Shown here one piece after another: positions 24,583 through 32,148 of a stretch of DNA of 64,000 nucleotides. The translations under genes were made by a program, and so were the position numbers. Location of the stretch: positions 62,001-126,000 of the forward strand of contig CAVUSJ010000008.1 in assembly GCA_963744105.1 (NCBI GenBank), in the 5' to 3' direction. How positions within the stretch are numbered: position 1 is the first letter of the stretch; each line of letters begins with the position of its first letter. The DNA is from DASUPK01 sp963744105. Its GTDB lineage: Bacteria > Actinomycetota > Thermoleophilia > Solirubrobacterales > 70-9. A model generated the notes under the pieces. It was not told the origin of the DNA, did no database searches, and saw only the letters and a program-made list of their open reading frames with translations.

Positions 24583-25694
24583 CTCTGTAAGTAACGGTCG
24601 ACGGGGTCGACCTCCTGAAGCCGGCGCAGACCCTCGCGGATGTCCTTCGCGCGACCCGCGCCGACGCCCTCGACTGCCTCGAGGTCGTCGTCGCTTGCGG
24701 CCAGGACCTCCTCGAGGCCACCGAACTCCTGGATGATCCGCTGCACCACCAGCTTCGGCAGGCGCGGAATCCGCCCCAGCACGCGATAGCCGCGGGGCGA
24801 AACTGGAAAGTCGAGAGTGGAGACCTTGCGGTCGTAGCCGAGCAGCTCGGCGAGGCGACCGAAGTCGAGCAGGTCCTGGTGGGGCATCCGCGCGATCGCG
24901 GCCGTCGTGGTCGCCAGGTTCTCCTCGGTGTCCTCGACCGAGTAGTCGCGGATCAGCGCGGCCTTGTCGGCGGCGACGCCGACCATCGTCTCCTCGAGCT
25001 GCATCTCGATCAGCCGGCCCTCGGTGCCGAGCTCGACGATGTAGCGCTCGACCTCGACCGCCATCCTGGTCACGAGTTCCGCTCTCTGCAGCACCGAGAG
25101 GACGTCGTAGAGCACCGAGCCGCCCTCGAACTCGAGCCAGGTGAGCCGGGTCGAGATCGAGTCGAGCCGGGCGCGGTACTTGTCGAGCGTCGCGAGCCCC
25201 TGGTTGGCCTTCGCGAGCACGGCGGGGATGTCCTGGAGGATGTACTTCATCCCGCCCAGGTAGAGGGAGACGACCTCACGCCGCTCGGAGATCGCCACCA
25301 CGAGGGCGTCCGTCTGCTTCGAGACGCGCTCCGCGGTCCGGTGCCGCGTCCCCGTCTCCGACGAGAGAATCGTCGGGTCGGGCATCAGCTGCACGTTGGC
25401 GCAGACGATCTTCGTCGCCTGCTCGTTGAGCACGATCGCGCCGTCCATCTTCGCCACCTGGTAGAGCAGCGCCGGGGTGTAGTCGATGTCGAGGCTGATC
25501 CCGCCCGAAAAGAGAAAGGAGACCTCCTCCGGTTCTCCGATGACGATCAGCCCGCCGGTGCGAGCATGGACGATGTTGTCGATGCCCTCCCGCAGCGCGG
25601 TGCCGGGGGCGACGATGTCGAGGGCCCGGAGAAGTCGGGGGTCCTGTCGCGCCTCCAACTCCTGTAGCTCGTCACCCGGAAGCGAAGGCGCCAT
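24579..25694 (-). CDS. disA: Diadenylate cyclase DisA (DNA-integrity scanning, c-di-AMP synthesis)
   Basis: A 371-residue protein that makes cyclic di-AMP from ATP and senses branched DNA. The DAC domain has the catalytic MDGAIVL (DGA near residue 84) and the ATP-binding GTRHRTAERV (RHR near residue 118). A helical spine follows, then a C-terminal helix-hairpin-helix DNA-binding domain (LEAVEGVGAGRAKDIREGL). The ATG at 25694 is preferred over a TTG 24 bases upstream. It lies downstream of radA, as in many Gram-positives, where RadA modulates DisA activity. Confidence 0.97.
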   Translation of the reverse strand: MAPSLPGDELQELEARQDPRLLRALDIVAPGTALREGIDNIVHARTGGLIVIGEPEEVSFLFSGGISLDIDYTPALLYQVAKMDGAIVLNEQATKIVCANVQLMPDPTILSSETGTRHRTAERVSKQTDALVVAISERREVVSLYLGGMKYILQDIPAVLAKANQGLATLDKYRARLDSISTRLTWLEFEGGSVLYDVLSVLQRAELVTRMAVEVERYIVELGTEGRLIEMQLEETMVGVAADKAALIRDYSVEDTEENLATTTAAIARMPHQDLLDFGRLAELLGYDRKVSTLDFPVSPRGYRVLGRIPRLPKLVVQRIIQEFGGLEEVLAASDDDLEAVEGVGAGRAKDIREGLRRLQEVDPVDRYLQS

Positions 25695-25797
25695 CGCTGC
25701 TGATGGAAGCAGAAACAAAAGAACGGTGCTTTGCGGGGAAATCCGTGTGGAGAGGTCGGGTTAGCCGTTGTCAAGGGGGCGAGACCAATGGATCGGC

Positions 25798-25871
25798 GGG
25801 CGGGTCCTGTCGCCAAATCTGACCGCGGATCGAGGCATCTCACCGCGGATCAGATTCGGCGCCACCCGCCC
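25798..25871. terminator. Large imperfect hairpin between radA and disA
   Basis: A ~30-base inverted repeat lies ten bases after the radA stop. The left arm starts GGGCGGGT and ends AATCTGACCGCGG; the right arm starts CCGCGGATCAGATT and ends ACCCGCCC; the loop is 14 bases. The inner block also gives a direct repeat of ACCGCGGATC-like sequence. No T-run follows, so it may be a non-canonical terminator, an attenuator or an RNA-processing element uncoupling disA from radA. Confidence 0.5.
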
Positions 25872-25880
25872 GAGGAGCCG

Positions 25881-27254
25881 TTACGCAACGCGCTTCAGAC
25901 TTGCCCGCCCGCCACCCGATAGCGCCGCCTTCAGGGAGCTGACGGGGGCGAGGCCATTGATCGCCTGGTCTCCTGGTGGTGGGCCGAGCACCTTTCCAAG
26001 CCCGAACTTCTGGGCCTCCGCCACTCGGCGGTCCGCGTGGGCCACGTAGCGGATCTCTCCGGTCAGGCCGATCTCTCCGAAGCAGGCCAGCGGCTTGCCG
26101 TCCGACTCCAGCGGCCGGCCCGAGTGGGCCGAGGCCACCGCCATCGCGATCGCAAGGTCGGCGCCCGGCTCGTCGATGCGGACCCCTCCCGCCACGTTGA
26201 CGAAGACGTCCGCCGTCCCGAGCGAGATGCCCGCATGGCGGGTCAGGACGGCGAGCACGAGTGCCAGGCGGTTGCGGTCGACGCCGGTCGCGGTGCGGCG
26301 GGGCGGGACGATCTCGGTGGGAGCCACCAGCGCCTGGACCTCCACCAGCAGGGGCCGGGTCCCCTCCATTGAGCAGAGGACCACCGACCCGGGCGACGGC
26401 CGCGCCTCGCCGACGAAGCGCGCCGACGGATCGACCACCTCGACCAGGCCTCCCTGCTTCATCTCGAAGACGCCGACCTCGCTGGTTGCTCCGAAGCGGT
26501 TCTTCAGCGCGCGCAGCGTCCGGAAGGTCCGTTCGCGTTCGCCCTCGAAGTGGAGCACGCAGTCGACCAGATGCTCCAGGGCCCGCGGGCCCGCCAGCGA
26601 ACCCTCCTTGGTGACGTGGCCGATCAGGATCAGCGTCACGTCGAGCCGCTTCGCCGTCTCCAGCAGGGCGGAGGTCGCCTCCCGGACCGCGCCGACGCTG
26701 CCCGGGGCCGCGTCGGGGATCGCCAGGGTCTGAACCGAGTCGATCACGCACGCCGCCGGTCGTTCGGCCTCGAGCGCCGCCAGCACGGACTCGAGCGAGG
26801 GCTCCGCCAGCATCGGCACCGAGAGCGCCGCCTCCCCGAGGCGCTCCGCCCGCCGGCGGACCTGGGCCGCCGACTCCTCACCCGAGACGTAGAGGACGTC
26901 GTTCCCGGCACCCGTGATGTTCGCGAGAGCCATCCCCGCGAGGGTGCTCTTGCCGATGCCCGGCGCGCCGCCGAGCAGGACGAGCGAGCCCGGAACCAGC
27001 CCGCCGCCGAGGACGCGATCCAGCTCCGCGATGCCCGTGCCGAGCCTCGTGGAGCGCTCGGCCTTCACGTCTCGGAGCGGCACCGGCTTGGGAGCGCCGC
27101 CGCGCTTCGCGCGCCCGCCGCGGCTCGTCCGCGCGGACGGCCCGCTCACCTCCTCGAGCGTGTTCCAGGCGCCGCAGCCCGAGCACTGCCCTGTCCAGGT
27201 GAGCGCCGCGTGCCCGCACTCTGAACAGCGGTACTGGGAGCTCTTGGCGGCCAT
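25881..27254 (-). CDS. radA: DNA repair protein RadA (Sms)
   Basis: A 457-residue recombination ATPase and branch-migration helicase. The N-terminal C4 zinc finger uses cysteines 10, 13, 24 and 27 (CSECGH, CSGCG). The Walker A motif is GGAPGIGKSTL, and the RadA-specific loop is LKNRFGATSE. The C-terminal Lon-protease-like domain has VFVNVAGGVRIDEPGADLAI. Length and order match the family. It is upstream of disA and carD on the same strand, a DNA-damage/second-messenger neighbourhood. Confidence 0.97.
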   Translation of the reverse strand: MAAKSSQYRCSECGHAALTWTGQCSGCGAWNTLEEVSGPSARTSRGGRAKRGGAPKPVPLRDVKAERSTRLGTGIAELDRVLGGGLVPGSLVLLGGAPGIGKSTLAGMALANITGAGNDVLYVSGEESAAQVRRRAERLGEAALSVPMLAEPSLESVLAALEAERPAACVIDSVQTLAIPDAAPGSVGAVREATSALLETAKRLDVTLILIGHVTKEGSLAGPRALEHLVDCVLHFEGERERTFRTLRALKNRFGATSEVGVFEMKQGGLVEVVDPSARFVGEARPSPGSVVLCSMEGTRPLLVEVQALVAPTEIVPPRRTATGVDRNRLALVLAVLTRHAGISLGTADVFVNVAGGVRIDEPGADLAIAMAVASAHSGRPLESDGKPLACFGEIGLTGEIRYVAHADRRVAEAQKFGLGKVLGPPPGDQAINGLAPVSSLKAALSGGGRASLKRVA

Positions 27255-27361
27255 TCCCCCAGGCTAGGGATGGGGCATGACACCTCGCGCGCGGTTTGAT
27301 ACGCAGGCCGCCCGAGTCCAACAGGGGTCAAGAAATCCATCCGGGGGGCCGATGTAGACGC

Positions 27362-28378
27362 ATGCCCTCGACGGGATGGCTGGTTGGCGCATGGAAGCGC
27401 AGCGGGCTACCGCCTGCTGTGCGCGCGCTTGCCCTGATCATCTTCGCGGGCGCAGTGAGCAGCCTGGCGGCCGCGCTGTTCCCCTCGAACTCCCAGGCCC
27501 CGGTCGAGTTGTTCCGTCTCGTGGCGGCGCTTGCACTCGTCTGCTCGGTGCTCCTCTGGTGGCTGGGTGACCGCGTCCCCAGCTGGTTCCTCCACGCCGT
27601 CGTCGCCGGCGGGACAGTGGCGATCTCCGTGCTGATCGCCCGGGCAGCCACGGGCGTCTCGACGGTCGTCACCGCCACGGACTACATCTGGATGGGCGTC
27701 TACGTCTCCTTCTTCTTCTCCCGCACCGCCGCTCGCCTCCATCTGGCACTGATCGCGATCGCCTTCGGCGTGGCGCTGCTGGCCAACACCCGTCAGGTAC
27801 CCGGCGAGGCGTTCGTGCTGATGTCCGCCTCGATCATCGTCGCCTCCGAGACGATCGGGCGGCAGAGCGCGCGGCTGCGCCACGAGGCCCACACCGATTC
27901 GCTGACGGGCCTCCTGAACCGCAAGGGACTCGTGACCGCGGCGGAGCGCGCCTTCTCGCTCGCCGATCGCACGGGCATCCCCCTGACGATCGCGCTCGTC
28001 GACCTCGATGACTTCAAGCAGGTGAACGACCGCGACGGGCACGCTGCGGGCGACCGGCTGCTCGTCGCGATGACGCGGACCTGGAACGAGGAGCTCCAGC
28101 CCGGAGACATCTTCGCCCGCCTCGGCGGCGACGAGTTCCTGGTGGTGCTCGTCGGCTCGGGCGAGGAGGAGGCGACGCGATTCTTCGAGCGGCTCCTCTT
28201 CATCTCGCCCGCGCCGTGGAGCGCCGGAGTCATCAAGCGCAACGCCGACGAGGATCTGAGCGCCTGCCTCGCCAGGGCCGACAACACGCTGTACGAGGCG
28301 AAGCGCTCACGCCGGGGGCCGAGGGAACCGGTCGAGCCGGCACCCTCCCGCGAGTTCCAGCTCGAGCCGAGCCGCTGA
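27362..28378 (+). CDS. Membrane-bound diguanylate cyclase (GGDEF domain)
   Basis: A 338-residue protein. Residues ~15-165 contain five or six hydrophobic helices (a MASE-like sensor region). The GGDEF domain occupies the C-terminal ~160 residues (HTDSLTGLLNRKGLV, ALVDLDDFKQVNDRDGHAAGD and RLGGDEFLVVL). The intact GGDEF signature predicts synthesis of c-di-GMP. The usual inhibitory I-site RxxD before it reads QPGD, so feedback inhibition may be lost. The ATG at 27362 is used. It is divergent from radA and converges on the MFS pump. Confidence 0.92.
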   Translation: MPSTGWLVGAWKRSGLPPAVRALALIIFAGAVSSLAAALFPSNSQAPVELFRLVAALALVCSVLLWWLGDRVPSWFLHAVVAGGTVAISVLIARAATGVSTVVTATDYIWMGVYVSFFFSRTAARLHLALIAIAFGVALLANTRQVPGEAFVLMSASIIVASETIGRQSARLRHEAHTDSLTGLLNRKGLVTAAERAFSLADRTGIPLTIALVDLDDFKQVNDRDGHAAGDRLLVAMTRTWNEELQPGDIFARLGGDEFLVVLVGSGEEEATRFFERLLFISPAPWSAGVIKRNADEDLSACLARADNTLYEAKRSRRGPREPVEPAPSREFQLEPSR

Positions 28379-28379
28379 G

Positions 28380-29791
28380 CTAGGCCCGAGCGACGCCCTC
28401 CTCGGGCGCCAGGCCCTCGACGACGGCGCCCTCGCGCTCCCGGGCGGGTGACCCGATGGCGAGCGCGAGCGCCGCCGCGGCGATCCCGGTGCCCATGGCG
28501 AAGGTCCAGCCGCGCTCGAGGTGGGAGAAGAGCTGGTCGGGCGCCGGGTCGGCCAGCAGAGCGACCAGTACGGCGACGCCGATCGCCGCGCCGACCTGGC
28601 GGGCCATGCCGAAGACGGCAGTCCCGGTCGCGAATCGATCGGCCGGCAGAGACATCGTCGCCGCGGCGGGCAGCGGCCCGAGCACCAGCCCGACCCCGAT
28701 GCCTCCGAGCATGAACCCCGGCAGGAAGGACCCGGCGTAGTCCGGGGTCGAGCTGAGCAGGGAGAGGTTGACCGCGAACCCCGAGGCGAAGACCAGGCCT
28801 CCGCCGGCGATCACCGGCGCCTGTCCGATCCGGGCTCCGAGCCGCCCGGCCGGAGCCGCGAAGGTTGCGGCCATCAGCGGCCCGGGCATCAAGGCGAGAC
28901 CCGCGTGCAGAACCGAGTAGCGCCAGACCTCGGTCAGGAGCAGCACGCTCGAGAGCAGCATCGCCCCGAAGCCCGCGAAGAAGACCAGCGCGGCGGTGTT
29001 CGCCGCCGAGAAGGAACGGATCCGGAACATCGGCAGCTCCAGCACCGGCGCGGGATGGCGTGACGAGCGCAGCACGAACGCCACCACCAGAGCGACGGCG
29101 CCCGAGAAGGCGGCCAGGATCCGCGGGTCCGCCCATCCCCAGTCCGGGCCCTTGACGATCCCGGCGGTCAGGAGGCCGATGCCGAGCGCGAGCTCGACGG
29201 CGCCGATCCCGTCCGGACGGGTCCGACGTGCGGTTCGCGAATCTCGTCCAGCGTCCGCCAGGCCAGGACGGCCGTCACCAGCCCGATCGGCACGTTCACC
29301 AGGAAGATCCACCGCCAGCTGAGCTCGAGGAGCACGCCGCCGATCCCCGGGCCGAGGGCCGCGGCGACGCCGCCCACGGCGGACCAGATCCCCACGGCGA
29401 CCGCGCGCTTCTGGGGCGGAAACGCCGGCAGGATCAGCCCGAGGGTGGTCGGCAGCATCATCGAGCCGCCGGCGGCCTGGAGCACCCGCGCCCCCACCAG
29501 GACGCCGACGGACGGAGCCGCCGCGCAGAGAGCCGAGGAGACCGAGAAGAGGACCAGGCCGGCGAGGAAGACGCGCTTGCGGCCGATCCGGTCCGCGATC
29601 CGGCCCGCCGGCACCAGAAGGGCCGCGAACACGATGGCGTACGCGTTCAGGACCCAGGAGAGGCTGGAGAGCGACGTGTCGCCGAGATCCCTGGCGATCG
29701 AGGGCAGGGCGAGGTTGACGATGAACAGGTCGAGGCTCGCCATGAACAGCCCCACCGAGGTGATCGAAAGGATCCTCCAGCGCTTCTCCAT
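28380..29791 (-). pseudogene. MFS drug-efflux transporter (DHA2/EmrB-like), frame broken near 29225
   Basis: Two overlapping frames together encode one ~470-residue 14-helix major facilitator pump. The upstream frame gives RWRILSITSVGLFMASLDLF through SWRWIFLVNVPIGLVTAV and LDEIREP, with motif A RIADRIGRKRVF. The downstream frame resumes as RPDGIGAVELALGIGLLTAG and continues to the C-terminus. One extra base near 29215-29235 would restore a single ORF, so this is either a one-base deletion in the assembly or a recent inactivation. It is divergent from an HxlR regulator with two shared operator-like dyads. Substrates are unknown. Confidence 0.85.
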
Positions 29792-29811
29792 CGTTGCCTC
29801 CGGTGCACTCG

Positions 29812-29826
29812 CTTGCATTTCGCAAG
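29812..29826. promoter_or_regulatory. Candidate HxlR operator 1
   Basis: An inverted repeat CTTGC, five bases, GCAAG lies 21 bases upstream of the MFS ATG. It shares its CTTGC half-site with the second dyad 33 bases away, a three-turn spacing that places both on the same DNA face. Binding by the divergent HxlR protein is inferred. Confidence 0.5.
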
Positions 29827-29843
29827 GCACCCTAACAGAGCTA

Positions 29844-29860
29844 ACTTGCAAAAGACAAGT
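29844..29860. promoter_or_regulatory. Candidate HxlR operator 2
   Basis: An inverted repeat ACTTG, seven bases, CAAGT lies 21 bases upstream of the HxlR ATG. It pairs with the dyad at 29812-29826, so one site lies at an equal distance before each divergent start codon. This fits dual control of pump and regulator. Confidence 0.5.
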
Positions 29861-29880
29861 GAGTGACTAGAATCACCCTC

Positions 29881-30405
29881 ATGCCAATCGAAGCCTTCGC
29901 CAAGCAGAACTGCTCGATCGCCCGCCCCCTCTCGGTCCTCGGGGAGCGCTGGTCCCTCCTCGTCCTCCGCGAGGTCTCCCTCGGGAGCCGCCGCTTCGAC
30001 GAGATCCAGTCCGCGCTCGGGGTCGCGACCAATGTGCTCAGCGCCCGCCTCGCGACGCTCGTCGATGAGGGGATCATCGAGCGCCGCCGCTACAGCGAGC
30101 ATCCGGAGCGCTTCGAGTATCGGCTGACGAGAAAGGGCGCCGACCTTCAGCCGATCCTGCTCGCCTTCCTGCGCTGGGGCGACAAGTACACGGCCGGCCC
30201 GAAGGGCCCGCCCCTCGAGACCGTCCACGCGACCTGCGGCCACGCCTTCCACATGGTTCCCACGTGCTCGCACTGCGGCGAGGAGGTCCGGCCTCAGGAT
30301 CTCCGGCCGCGTCCGGGGCCGGGCGCCACGAAGCAGCAGCGTGAAAGGGCAGAGCAGAGACGGCTTCGCCATCAGGCCGCGGCCCTGAGCGGCCAGCCCA
30401 CGTAA
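29881..30405 (+). CDS. HxlR-family transcriptional regulator
   Basis: The 174-residue product has the HxlR signature: CSIARPLSVLGERWSLLVLREV, then RRFDEIQSALGVATNVLSARL and the wing RRRYSEHPERFEYRLTRKG. A C-terminal extension with a zinc-like cysteine cluster (CGHAFHMVPTCSHCGE) occurs in one HxlR subgroup. A basic tail follows. It is divergent from the MFS pump, with two matching dyads between them, so it probably represses the pump until a toxic compound is sensed. Confidence 0.93.
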   Translation: MPIEAFAKQNCSIARPLSVLGERWSLLVLREVSLGSRRFDEIQSALGVATNVLSARLATLVDEGIIERRRYSEHPERFEYRLTRKGADLQPILLAFLRWGDKYTAGPKGPPLETVHATCGHAFHMVPTCSHCGEEVRPQDLRPRPGPGATKQQRERAEQRRLRHQAAALSGQPT

Positions 30406-30413
30406 GTCGCTTC

Positions 30414-30436
30414 GGGCTTCGCCCTACGCTCCGAAG
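30414..30436 (+). terminator. Short nested hairpin after the HxlR gene
   Basis: Just after the HxlR stop, GGGC-TTC-GCCC forms a compact hairpin, flanked by CTTCGG and CCGAAG that can pair further out. It lies between convergent genes and lacks a clear T-run. A weak terminator is the likely reading. Confidence 0.35.
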
Positions 30437-30455
30437 TGGACTGGCCTGGTGGGCG

Positions 30456-30899
30456 CTAGCCTGGCGAGCTCGGGAACGGCGCGCCGGCGAAGAACGCGAA
30501 CCAGATCAGGAACGCGATCATCGAGACGATGGCGGTGGCGATGAAGAGGCGCTCCACCGGGTCGCTCTGGTGCTCGCCGGGCTTGTACGGCGTGTCGCGC
30601 ATGCTGCGGTTCCAGGGATCCTGCCGTCCCCGGCCTCCGGCCCCGATCCGCCCCCGGAGCATCCGCGCGCGAACGTAGGAGGCGATCAGCAGCAGCCCGT
30701 AGTAGGAGACCAGGATCCCCGTGCCGATGAAGGCGGCCACGGGGCCGTTCACGGCTCCGGTCTTCCCATAGAACTGCGACGCGATGAAGATCCAGAAGAG
30801 CGGCACGCCGAAGCCGATCAACAGGGCCCCGACGAGTGTGAAGGCGGTGGAGCCGGTGCCGACCAGAACTCTCCTGATCGCTGTGAGCACGCCGGCCAT
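30456..30899 (-). CDS. Three-helix membrane protein, unknown function
   Basis: A 147-residue protein with hydrophobic segments AFTLVGALLIGFGVPLFWIF, AFIGTGILVSYYGLLLIASY and a C-terminal ATAIVSMIAFLIWFAFFAG. A charged cytoplasmic loop with RMLRGRIGAGGRGRQDPW lies between the second and third helices. It is downstream of the aldo/keto reductase gene (39-base gap, same strand). No family is recognised. Confidence 0.7.
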   Translation of the reverse strand: MAGVLTAIRRVLVGTGSTAFTLVGALLIGFGVPLFWIFIASQFYGKTGAVNGPVAAFIGTGILVSYYGLLLIASYVRARMLRGRIGAGGRGRQDPWNRSMRDTPYKPGEHQSDPVERLFIATAIVSMIAFLIWFAFFAGAPFPSSPG

Positions 30900-30938
30900 C
30901 TTGCGATTGATCCTGGCGCGTGAACGCCTCGACTGAGG

Positions 30939-32087
30939 TTAGCGGGCAGGTTCCGCCGCGATCTGCCGCAGGTCGCGGTCGGGCTCGATCCCCCACTTGT
31001 CCGCCATCGCGGCGAGCTCGGGGGTCACCGTCCAGCGATCCGGGCGCTCCTCCCCGGTGTGGTCCGGCGTCGCTCCCTTGAGCGCCATGCAGCCGGCGTT
31101 GTCCCCGATTGCGCGGATCTCCTCGACCTGCTCGGGTGTGAGCCGCTGCTCCTCGGGGAGCGCGGCGAGCTCGGCCCGCTTCTCCTCGATCGGGCGAGCG
31201 CCCTCGCCGGCCTCCTGGATCAGGGTCGGGACGACGCACTCGACCGCGTCATGCGCAAGGTTCCACTGGCAGGCGAGCTGCATCGGGGTGAGGCCGGTCG
31301 CCTCGGCGAATGGCCGCAGGCGATCCAGCTTCGCACGCCCCTCCGCGATCCAGCCCTCCGGCCGGAAGGAGCGGTGGTCGCCCTGCGGGAGCTTCGTCTC
31401 GGGCGTCACGTCGTCCCAGAAGATCCCGCCGTAGTCGACCACCCGCGTGATCACGCGGACGTCGTTGCTCGCGGCGCCGCCGAGGCAGAGCTCGCCGGGC
31501 CAGGGCTCGAACGGGTTGAGGATGATCATCGCCCAGTCGATCACGTCGCCGAAGCGCTCGAAGCAGCGGACGACGTCGAGCGTGAAGCCGTTCGCCGGCC
31601 CGGGGGCGACGCCGACCGAGTCGGCGAGCCCGGCGTCACGAAGCGCCGCCATGCCCTTCCACGCCTCCTCGCTCTCGTAGCCCGTGCGATCCGGGTTGTG
31701 GAGCAGCAGGAGATCGAAGCGGTCCTGCCTGAGCCGCTCAAGGCTGCGCTCGGCCGCCTTCCGCAGATACCCCGCGTACTCGTCCGGCCCTCGCAGCGAG
31801 GAGTCGGTGAACCTCGGAAAGCCCTTCGGGCCGTCGCGCTCGCCCTCGTAGAAGTCGTGGCCCACCGCGCCCACCAGGCAGTAGTCGTCGCGGCCGACGC
31901 CCTCGAGAGCCCGGCCGGTGAGCGAGTCGGCCTCGCCCATGCCGTAAACGTCGGCGGTGAGCACGGTGTCGATCCCATCGCCGGGCCGCAGCACGGCCTC
32001 GAGCCGCTCGGGATCGACCTGCTCGCCGAAGCGGAGATACCGGCCTCCGCTCCAGCTGCCGATCGCTGCTCTGCCGGGGCTGCGCAT
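30939..32087 (-). CDS. Aldo/keto reductase family oxidoreductase
   Basis: A 382-residue TIM-barrel NAD(P)H-dependent oxidoreductase. The catalytic region has DTVLTADVYGMGEAD (D and Y), the barrel strand FDLLLLHNPDRTG carries the histidine, and QLACQWNLAHDAVECVVPT is the cofactor-proximal strand. The substrate is unknown. ATG 32087 is used; a GTG six bases upstream is equally possible. The 61-base gap to divergent pepF should hold both promoters. The protein is somewhat longer than usual at its C-terminus. Confidence 0.87.
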   Translation of the reverse strand: MRSPGRAAIGSWSGGRYLRFGEQVDPERLEAVLRPGDGIDTVLTADVYGMGEADSLTGRALEGVGRDDYCLVGAVGHDFYEGERDGPKGFPRFTDSSLRGPDEYAGYLRKAAERSLERLRQDRFDLLLLHNPDRTGYESEEAWKGMAALRDAGLADSVGVAPGPANGFTLDVVRCFERFGDVIDWAMIILNPFEPWPGELCLGGAASNDVRVITRVVDYGGIFWDDVTPETKLPQGDHRSFRPEGWIAEGRAKLDRLRPFAEATGLTPMQLACQWNLAHDAVECVVPTLIQEAGEGARPIEEKRAELAALPEEQRLTPEQVEEIRAIGDNAGCMALKGATPDHTGEERPDRWTVTPELAAMADKWGIEPDRDLRQIAAEPAR

Positions 32088-32148
32088 GCTCACACCGTAG
32101 CGACGGCCTCCCGCTGCCGGTCGTGCCGACCGGATAGCTTGGGGCCCG

